From: Pachyseris speciosa
Lineage: Eukaryota > Cnidaria > Anthozoa > Scleractinia > Pachyseridae
Assembly: GCA_016490735.1 (NCBI GenBank)
Contig: JAEMWC010000367.1
Location: forward strand, 299,501-363,500
Length of the DNA: 64,000 bases
Direction of reading: 5' to 3'
Part shown: one piece after another, positions 56,889 through 64,000 of the stretch
Position numbering within the stretch: the stretch's first letter is position 1
Layout of the letters: each line of letters opens with the position of its first letter
Notes under the pieces: generated by a model
Told to the model about the DNA's origin: nothing
Seen by the model: only the letters and a program-made list of their open reading frames with translations
Databases searched by the model: none
Translations under genes and position numbers: made by a program

Positions 56889-57775
56889 GAGAAATATGAG
56901 AAGGCAAAACTTCTAGAATAAATAGCATGAACTGCTTACAAAACGGAACAATTTGTTCGATCTCATATTGAAAGCGCAACGTGTTTAGATACTAGTTTCA
57001 GCAAAATTGGAAGCATAGATTTAAGTTTCGCACTTCCCAGCAAAAAAGTACGAACAATATATAATTTACCTTCGTCTTCCATACAAATATCTATAAAAAC
57101 GACCAACGCGCTCCAAAATGCCATTTTTTGTTACTTCCTGGCAACAACAAAATTAGGAAATTCGCATTTGTTCAGTCCGAGGCTTCAAGAACACATTCGT
57201 CTCTTTCACATTTCAGTGTTTTCGTCCTCTGAAAATGCATCCTAGTCCTTCTCATCTCATCATAACAAAGGTAAAATTTCGGCTCGTAATACAAACACAC
57301 CGTAGCGTGACGACTTTAATCATTCGAGGATGCCTGTGTGTTAAAATACTGTCTTTGCTTCACAGCATCTTTGTTTATTTTCTCGCCACCATCCTGCTCT
57401 AATAATTTGGTGTAGGACTAAGAAAAATAAGAGAAATATGAGAAGGCAAAACTTCTACAACAAATAGCACGAGCTGCTACAAAGCTGAACATTTTATTCG
57501 ATCTCATATTGAAAGTGCAACGTGTTTAGATACTAGTTTCGGCAAAATTGAATTCATAGATTTAAGTTTCGCACTTCCCAGCAAAAAAGTACAAACAATA
57601 TAATTCACCTTCGTCTTCCATACAAATGTCTATAAAACCGACCATCGCGCTACAAAATGCCACATTTTGTGGTTCATGACGAGGATCCTTAAATGTTAAA
57701 ATAGTATCTTCGCTTCACGACATCTTTGTTCCTTTTTCGTCGCCATCTTGCTCTAATAATTTGGTGTAGGACAAA
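56889..57775 (-). repeat. Local tandem duplication (~540 bp unit, second copy shortened)
   Basis: 56889-57425 and 57430-57775 share, in order, GAGAAATATGAGAAGGCAAA, TTCGATCTCATATTGAAAG, TAAGTTTCGCACTTCCCAGC, CCTTCGTCTTCCATACAAAT and CTCTAATAATTTGGTGTAGG. The second copy lacks about 190 bp of the middle. On the minus strand each unit contains the same candidate exon (next feature). Confidence 0.85.
57068..57122 (-). CDS. Candidate signal-peptide exon on the minus strand
   Basis: ATG (57122-57120) opens MAFWSALVVFIDICMEDE and runs into G/GTAAAT, a phase-1 donor. The hydrophobic stretch would suit a secretory signal. In the duplicated unit (about 57610-57665) the corresponding codon is GTG instead of ATG, while the donor reads GTGAAT. 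No downstream exon on this strand was recognised, so the call rests on hydrophobicity, phase and duplication. Confidence 0.25.
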
Positions 57776-57892
57776 GCACTAGTTTATTCTTTTAGCACAG
57801 GACAAATGATTGGTCCTATGGACAAAATAAGTGATGATATAAGAAAATCCATTATTGACGAAATAAACATACATGTACATGGTGAAGAAAGG

Positions 57893-58230
57893 AGTGTAAA
57901 TGATGTATACAATAAATCACATATGAACTGCGGAAATGAAATCAAATGAAGAATGATCCTTGTTGTCGTGAATGCAATTTATGCAATTGCGTAAAGAAGC
58001 CTGAAAAAAATTCAGGACTTCAAAGTGATTTTAACCGGTGACCTCGCGATACCGGTGCGATGCTCCAACCAACTGAGCTATGAAGCCACTGACATTGGGA
58101 GCAGGTCAATTATGCATTCATATGTTCCCGTGAAAGATATGAGTGTAAATGATATGTGAAATAAGTCATAAATGAACTGCGGAAATGAAATCATATATGA
58201 TTTATTTCATATATCATTTACACTCAGTTT
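57893..58230 (-). mobile_element. tRNA-derived SINE
   Basis: On the minus strand: CTTCATAGCTCAGTTGGTTG (A box), TATCGCGAGGTCACCGGTTA (B box region), then CCTGAATTTTTTTCAGGC, and a tail of TGATTTCATTTCCGCAGTTC with ATATATGATTTATTTCATAT-type words. GAGTGTAAATGAT occurs near both borders. Confidence 0.8.
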
Positions 58231-58559
58231 GTTGTGCCTTTTCGCTTTTGATAGTCTGTTTACGCACTCAAAACTCAAACTACCTAGACAGCTGTGTGTT
58301 GAACTGTGGCTGAATAGTCAGTTAAGCACTCGGAAGCAAATCCTTCTTCTTTTTAAAGCCCTTTTCTTGCATACAGGGGTTCTTAAAGCAGTCCAGGGTA
58401 AAGTGAGCACTATAAATTATCAAGTGTTTGGTCGGTTATGCAAAATCGGGTTGTTTTACTTGAACAAATTAAGTTATTCCACCAGCCTTACATTCAAATC
58501 ATTGGCAAACTTAGACATAGAGTGCCCAGTAATTCTACGAGTTGCTAGAATACTGTAAA

Positions 58560-58830
58560 TTGCAAAGAAATAGCGTACTAAACCTGGTTCGGGCTTTATT
58601 TTCACTATAACTGCTAAAGTATTGTGCATAACTGCAATGATCTTCCCATATTCACTCTTTAATCCGCAGTTCAAATATAGGATTTTCATACATGTATATT
58701 CAACACTCATGGGTATGTTATGAACCAACGCAATGGTCAGCTCCCAGTTGGCTTGTTACCTCAGTTGCTAGAGCACTGCACCGGGATTAAAGTTTTTTTT
58801 TGCAGGCTTTATTTTTAGTATACTGCTTAA
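58560..58830 (+). mobile_element. tRNA-derived SINE, diverged
   Basis: Tail-like CTTTAATCCGCAGTTCAAAT, then ATGAACCAACGCAATGGTCA, CTCCCAGTTGGCTTG and CCTCAGTTGCTAGAGCACTG (A box). The B box is lost before a T-run. Same family as the SINE at 35.2 and 61.8 kb. Confidence 0.65.
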
Positions 58831-58867
58831 CAGCAAATGTCAGAATATTTTGAGAATCTCAAATCAC

Positions 58868-59090
58868 AATTGAAGGGCTGGGGGAATAAACTGCCTATGT
58901 GGAATTTTCGGCCGTTTTTTGTTTCGCTTGGATTTGTCCAAATTTTTGCATGTGAACTGCATTTTGATTCAAAAACATTGTCCCGTATTTTTTTTTTCAC
59001 CGATTGCGTTTTCGAGAAATAACGTATGCAAAAAAAAAAAAAAAAACACCTAAATCTCTACATAGGCAGTTTATGCCCTCAGCCCTTCAT
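58868..59090. mobile_element. MITE, GAAGGGCTGGGGG ends, copy 1
   Basis: AATAAACTGCCTATGTGGA at the left is mirrored by CTACATAGGCAGTTTATGCC at the right, with GAAGGGCTG / CAGCCCTTC outside. An A-run of 18 lies inside. Same family as 62971-63190. Confidence 0.85.
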
Positions 59091-59159
59091 ATGGTGGGGT
59101 ATGCTAATTAACATTCATGAAAACAACGCCCAAGGGTATTCTTTGAGTGAAAAACTAAG

Positions 59160-59745
59160 CGCCAAATGCTCGTAACCGATTTAAGAGAACACAGAACGTT
59201 TCTGTTCAGTTAGACGTAATGCGCAATGTGTCGTTTTTGCATAATCATAACACTCGACAAACTCGCTTGGCACGAAAAAGTACACAATATTCGTGGTTGA
59301 CTTAAGAAAACAGCACACAGTGGCCTTGGTTAACCTCAAGTCAGCGCGCAAAGATTTTGTCCGACCTGAAAACAGCACTCACTCCGAAGAGATTCAGGGT
59401 TATTGTTGGGTTTAGGTTGGATTAACATTAGGGTTAGAGCTTCGGCTAGGGCTACGGATAGGGTTAGGTGTTAATGTTAACGTTAACGCTAGCGTTAAAG
59501 TTAGAGAAAGCGCGGTTGTTTGAGTCCGAATCAGCTTAACTGAAGGGTTCGTCCGAGTCGAAAACAGCGCCTAGTTGCCTTGGTTGACTCTAAGTTCTTT
59601 CGGAAAGGCTTTGGCCGATATAACACAGCGCTAAAGTCGGTTCTTTGTCTTAAATACAGCGTACATCTTAAATCCAGCGTACAAAAACCTCGGTTGATTC
59701 TAAATCAGTGCGCGCTTGCCGATGGCTGAAAAATCACATAAAATA
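59160..59745. repeat. Degenerate repeats around a short telomere-like patch
   Basis: Variants of ACAGCRCNNAGT, CCTTGGTTGACTCTAAGT and GTCCGACCTGAAAACAGC recur three or four times. Between 59420 and 59490 TTAGGGTTAG-like words (ATTAGGGTTAG, GATAGGGTTAGG) and GTTAACGTTAACG occur, but only as a few imperfect copies. Confidence 0.5.
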
Positions 59746-59807
59746 TTAAAGACAGCTGTTTTGACCCGAAGAAACTTTTTGGCAAGACAACTCCTATTGG
59801 TGACCTA

Positions 59808-61261
59808 CAGGGTGTTTCAAAAGTTCGTTCCGATTTGGAGTTGTTAATTTTTTAAACAAATCAATTGTTTCTTAGAACTTTATCAATACATTGAGGTAGA
59901 GAATTTATTAAAATAGTTGCCAATAGCAATTTTAATTAGCTACTAGATGCCTTTCTTTCGATTTTCGCGCCAAGTGTGCATACGCGCTTTTTCCAGCCAT
60001 TTTTTTTTCGCGCCCTTTGTGTCCCGAATTTGTTGTTATTCTCTGATTGTTTTCCTGACCTTTCTGTTTTCTCTGTTACGAAAATGAAGTCAGACATTGT
60101 TTATGCTAGAGCTCAAGCAGCCATACTACGATCATCTGGGCATTCAGTCAAAGAAATTGCTAAATTTTTTTTAACAAGACAGTACGTTGGGTGAACAAAT
60201 GGTCGAAAAGAGAGTGCTTCGAAGACAAACCAAGAAGCGGACGACCGTATGTTTTGACCAATGCTGCTCGAAAATCTATCGAGAAAGCGAAGTACAAACG
60301 GAACAATTCAACAAGGAAGATTGCCAAGAATCTTCAGCAGAAAAATATCGAAGTTTCGAGCATAACGGTGTGGAGATACATGACCAGGAAAGGATGGAAA
60401 GCTTTCAAGCGAAAGAAAATACCTTTGCTGAGCGAAAAGCAAAGGAAAGCCCGTTTGAGATTCGCCAAGAAACACGCGAAGCTGACAGCAGAAGATTGGG
60501 ACAACTTTTTATTTACAGATGAGTGTCCTAAATATCTTTTTCAGTACCCTAATGCAAAAAACGACATTGTTTGGGGCTCGCAGGAATGTGATGTTCCTCC
60601 AGCTTTCCAAGTGAAGCAAAGTGCGAAGGTAATGGTGTGGGGTGGTATGACAGGTCGTGGGCTAACAAAGTTACACATGCTACCCACAGGCCAAACCTTA
60701 ACTTCTGAGTACTACATCAACCAAATCCTTGAGAAAGAAGTGAAACCCTTGACATCAAGTCGTCAGGTGAGAGGTGGCCCGAGAGAGAGAGGAAATTGTT
60801 TAGCTCAAAGAAAGAGATGACATTCGTTCAGGATGGAGCACTGGCTCACACTTCAAAGGCAACTCAGACATGGTGTCAAAAGAATTTGCCAAACTTTATA
60901 GCCAAGGATGGCTGGCCAGCGAACTCTCCTGATCTCAATCCCATTGAGAACATCTGGAGTATTATTGACGAGACAACGTACAAAGATCCAGCTCCCACAA
61001 CGATGAAAGAGCTGAAAAGGCGACTACGCTTTGCATGGAAAAATTTGACTCTTGACACGTTAAAGGAACTCGCACATTCTATGCCCAGGCGCTTAGAAAA
61101 TGTCATTAAAAATAAAGGCGGGCATTCTGGTTACTAATAATTGAAATGATCGAATGAAAAATAGGCAAACAATAATATGCCTTATTTTTTTAAATGTTAC
61201 GTTTAATAAATAATGAAACGTTAGAAAAAAACAAATGGGAACGAACTTTTGAAACACCCTG
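59808..61261 (+). mobile_element. Complete mariner/Tc1-type transposon (1454 bp)
   Basis: Exact terminal inverted repeats of 24 bp, starting CAGGGTGTTTCAAAAGTTCG, flanked by TA on both sides (59806-59807, 61262-61263) as expected of IS630/Tc1/mariner insertions. The transposase lies between them. The ends have no mismatch, so the insertion is probably young or could still be moved by a transposase made elsewhere. Confidence 0.95.
60084..61137 (+). pseudogene. Tc1/mariner-superfamily transposase, DD37E type, two frameshifts
   Basis: ATG at 60084 opens MKSDIVYARAQAAILRSSGH, a helix-turn-helix DNA-binding domain. The frame breaks at a T8 run (60165-60172), resumes as NKTVRWVNKWSKRE and CFEDKPRSGRP, carries the first catalytic aspartate in FLFTDECPKYLF, and breaks again in a GA run (60779-60793). 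It resumes as KKEMTFVQDGALAHTSK with the second aspartate and SPDLNPIENIW with the glutamate, stopping at 61137. I count 37 residues between the second aspartate and the glutamate, which differs from DD34E of Tc1 and DD34D of mariner. Both frameshifts are in simple runs, so they may be slippage or base-calling errors. Confidence 0.87.
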
Positions 61262-61739
61262 TACACCAAAAATTTGAGTTAATCAGATGTTCTAGGACAA
61301 AAATTAAGAGTCCTAAGAGTACGCTGTTTTCCGTCGTGTTTCGTTTACTCAGAACGTTGTGTTGCGTAGTAAATTAAAACTTGCGCGTGGTTTCGGCAGT
61401 TGAAACGTTTTTGATGGATTCATTTTCATCGTCAAGTGGAGAACAATAGAATGAAAATCTTATAAAAATTAACGTAAATGACGACAGTGAAATAATTTGA
61501 CAGAAATACTTAACTCTTTTCTGAAATTAACTTGGCTCCAAAACGTAAGAAAAAGTTGCATGAAATTGAATCCCTTTATCACGCGTGATGGATTGTCTCA
61601 TCACAATGACTGTAGTCGCGCACAAATGTTTATCTCGCGTGATAATGCTTTTTGCTGTAGTTTATTAGCCTCCATAGAAGCAAAAAACCGAGGCGATCAA
61701 CGCAAAAGTGATTTATATGTTAAAATTCGGCAGCGTGTT

Positions 61740-61965
61740 TACCAAATACATGTATTCATTCTCACTTGTTCATCAGTCACGGGTGTGTTACGAACCAACA
61801 AGCGCAGATGTTAGAGCAATTCACCAGATTCGCAGAGGTTGTGGGTTCGAATCCTGTACAAGCGGTTTTTTTTTTTGTTTTGTTTTTGTTTATTTTTTTG
61901 TTTCACTACTGCTTAAGTTGTGTTCATAACTGCGGCAATCATTCACGTTATCATCCGTTGTTTAC
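61740..61965 (+). mobile_element. tRNA-derived SINE
   Basis: GTGTGTTACGAACCAACAAG, AGATGTTAGAGCAATTCACC (degraded A box), TGTGGGTTCGAATCCTGTAC (good B box GGTTCGAATCC), then a T-rich tail and GTTCATAACTGCGGCAATC. The tail shared with the other SINEs marks the family. Confidence 0.7.
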
Positions 61966-62813
61966 ATACATCTGATTCACACAGACGAATTGCGACGAGT
62001 ACCGCTTAATATTGCTTTGAATGTTTGCCGTGCGCGCCAATGCAACTTTTCCATGGATTGTGTTCAAGATACTCATCGAAAACAGGCGGAATTCACTTCG
62101 TACCGAATGAATTCTCGGTAGCGTTTCCGAAGTCTTAGGATTGGTTTCGACCAACTATTTCACGGCTAACAGTAAAAGCAAGCTGGGGTTTCATGTCATG
62201 AGTGGTTTCAAAAAATGCGCTCTTCAAAATTAATAAACAATGGAAACCTCGGTGCAGCAGCTAGACAGTTTTCGAAGTTATTTTATTAGGTAGAGTTTTT
62301 ACTGAAAACAAGTAATAATCTGCCCCAACCCACCGCCTCCCGCGAGAATTTTTGACTTCAGACAGCGCCTCTTTGACCGCAATGAATTCTGGGATCATTG
62401 TCTGCTCCAAGCGCGAAAAACAAGACTCTTCAAACATAGAGTTTTCGCCTAAAACTCCAAAAACCACTCTCGCTTTCCCAGCTTTCATCACGGCAACCTT
62501 TGAGAAATGGACCAAGACTAGCAACGACGCGCCACTTTTGAGACGAGAGTTGTTTTCAGACTTTTTCCGCCTGGCTTCTACTTTGTACTCCAAAACCCGA
62601 CAGTCAACTTAAGCTTATATCTCATCGTGATTTGATAAGCGCAGAGAAAACGCTAACTAAATTCTTTCTGAAGCGTTTAAAACTTGCGGATCGCCAGACT
62701 TTTAATGATGTCTTTCGATCACCAGGCGGGAAGGCAAACCGATAATGCAGTTAATAAGTAGCTATCCACAGCTCCAGCACTCACGTAAGTTTCGTATCCG
62801 ATGAGCTTAATCT
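61966..62813. other. Non-coding or unassigned stretch
   Basis: The only notable frame is 110 codons on the minus strand (62593-62261), reading through FSRLEQTMIPEFIAVKEALS. It has no ATG start near its beginning and no family that I recognise. It could be an exon, but nothing else supports that. Confidence 0.35.
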
Positions 62814-62912
62814 ATGTTTTAACCGCCAAATTTTTATAGTCTACGTCACACTATCAAATCCTTTCTACCCGTCAATCATTTCACGTCCAGTTTTAGTTTT
62901 ACTCTTCACAAA
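62814..62912 (+). repeat. Dispersed repeat shared with 52291-52405
   Basis: Diverged copy in the same orientation, again a short distance upstream of a GGGCTGGGG/GGGCTTGG-ended MITE. Confidence 0.72.
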
Positions 62913-62970
62913 TGTCCACATAATTCACGTATGAATATTAATACGGTACGCATACAAATGAGCTTAACTT

Positions 62971-63190
62971 CATGAGGGGCTGGGGGTATAAACTGCCTAT
63001 GTGGAATTTTCGGCCGTTTTTTTTATTTCGCTTGGATTTGTCCAAATTTTTGCATGTGAACTGCAATTTGATTCAAAAATATTGTCCCGTATTTTTTTCA
63101 CCGATTTCTTTTTCGTTTTCGAGAAATAACGTATGCAAAACAAAAGCACCTAAAACTCTACATAGGCAGTTTATGCCCTCAGCCCTCCAA
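62971..63190. mobile_element. MITE, GGGGCTGGGGG ends, copy 2
   Basis: Close copy of 58868-59090: shares ATAAACTGCCTATGTGGAAT, TTTCGGCCGTTTTTT, ATTTGTCCAAATTTTTGCAT and the mirrored CTACATAGGCAGTTTATGCC. Lacks the long A-run. Confidence 0.87.
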
Positions 63191-63899
63191 CTGAATTTCC
63201 CAGATTGTTTCAGATTATTCGACAGAAAACTTCACCTTATTGGCTTGTCAGCTAGAAAGCCTTATGTAGATATCAGTTTTTTTGTAAATGTTATGTGATG
63301 CTCAGATGAGATAAAAATAATTTTGTGTGATTTTCTTCACTTTAATTACATTTTTTACTTTGTTTACGTTTCACTTTCTGTTGCGCATGGGGTCCGGAGG
63401 CCTCCAGTCAAAATTTTAGTACACGCCGCCATTTAAATTTGTAGAGTTGAAGTTTCAGTTCTTATGAATAAAATGACCGCTCTTTCATGTAGTATAACTC
63501 CTTTATCAATTTGTAAAACCAAGACGGATTTTGAGCGGCTAAGCTCATTCAAAACAACATGCAAAGATGGGGTACGCAATGAGGATTAGAAACTATACTT
63601 TTTATAAGTTATTTTTACTTTTTACGCAGTCTTGAAGCTTTCAAAGTCTTCTAAATATTTGAGGAAGATGAATTCAATAAGGGCTTTTGCACACCCATAC
63701 TGATTCTTTGAAATTGTTTGAAATTTAGATTTATTTAATCTTTTACCGAATTTTCAAACTTTTCCAAAGTTCTTTAAATGTAAAGTGCTTAGATATTTTT
63801 GAATATCATTTTTTTGAAATAATTCCCCTAAAGGGTTGTTTGGGTGGACCATTAGGCAAAATTTGATTTTTCGAGATTGATTTGAGATTCTCGATATTT
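63191..63899. other. Non-coding stretch, nothing recognised
   Basis: AT-rich sequence; no supported feature. Confidence 0.4.
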
Positions 63900-63904
63900 T
63901 CTGA

Positions 63905-64000
63905 CATTGGCACTTAAGTAGTGGCCATAACTAGGATGAACGTACCCATATTCAATCTTTAATCCAAGTTCAAATGATTAGATGATTCTCAAATATTCAT
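63905..64000 (+). mobile_element. SINE tail cut by the window edge
   Basis: CACTTAAGTAGTGGCCATAA, CCCATATTCAATCTTTAATC and AAGTTCAAATGATTAGATGA parallel the tail of the SINE at 58560-58830. The head is not present. Confidence 0.5.

Noticed and set aside
59420..59490. Interstitial telomere repeat
   Set aside because: Only a few imperfect TTAGGG words; too short and mixed with other motifs.
62261..62593. 110-codon minus-strand frame
   Set aside because: No ATG near its start, no recognised domain, and no splice partners; left as unassigned.

Overview
This window looks like nuclear DNA of a cnidarian, most likely an anthozoan such as a stony coral. The evidence is AT-rich sequence, genes split by GT-AG introns, tRNA-derived SINEs, Penelope-like, CR1/L2-like, Ty3/Gypsy, Harbinger, Mutator-like, mariner and Crypton-type elements, and very many short palindromic transposons. 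The species assignment is inference. I see no rRNA, no free-standing tRNA gene, no CRISPR and no prokaryotic operon. Most of the window is layered mobile DNA.

Region by region. 1-7.2 kb: MITEs and foldbacks, including a 1.26 kb element with GGAATCC heptamer ends inserted into an older palindromic MITE, and an 887 bp foldback with a 10 bp target duplication. 7.2-12.2 kb: a 4.96 kb transposon with inverted ends built of ~176 bp tandem repeats and a 9 bp duplication (TAAGAAAGT), into which a Crypton-like tyrosine-recombinase element, a foldback and a hAT-like MITE (itself carrying a MITE) have been inserted. 15.3-31.5 kb: the most striking structure. Two ~3.6 kb arrays of a 10 bp repeat face each other as inverted repeats, share single-copy outer and inner borders, and are bounded by a direct repeat (CGCGGCCATG). 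I read this as one 16.2 kb DNA transposon whose terminal inverted repeats are decamer arrays. Its 8.9 kb interior holds a gene for a DDE-type transposase fused to an OTU protease domain (with an in-frame TAG), plus later insertions of Penelope-like, LINE and Gypsy fragments. 31.5-43 kb: a decayed Harbinger element, MITEs, a SINE, and a 517 bp element that keeps two 5' exons of its parent gene.

43.6-48.3 kb: a four-exon, apparently intact gene for a 954-residue Mutator-like transposase with a SWIM zinc finger. It is the best-preserved gene in the window. Just upstream are subterminal repeats resembling the ends of the foldback at 9.7-10.6 kb. 48.4-53 kb: a second heptamer element and a cluster of TTCATGG palindromes. 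53.2-55.2 kb: two immunoglobulin-domain exons of a host-type gene, the only likely non-transposon coding sequence. 55.3-64 kb: a near-perfect 1.06 kb palindrome flanked by TTAA, a local duplication, SINEs, MITEs, and a complete mariner-type element with a frameshifted DD37E transposase.

Apart from the immunoglobulin gene, the coding sequences belong to transposons rather than to a shared pathway. Several unrelated elements have independently multiplied short repeats near their ends, which is the unifying theme.
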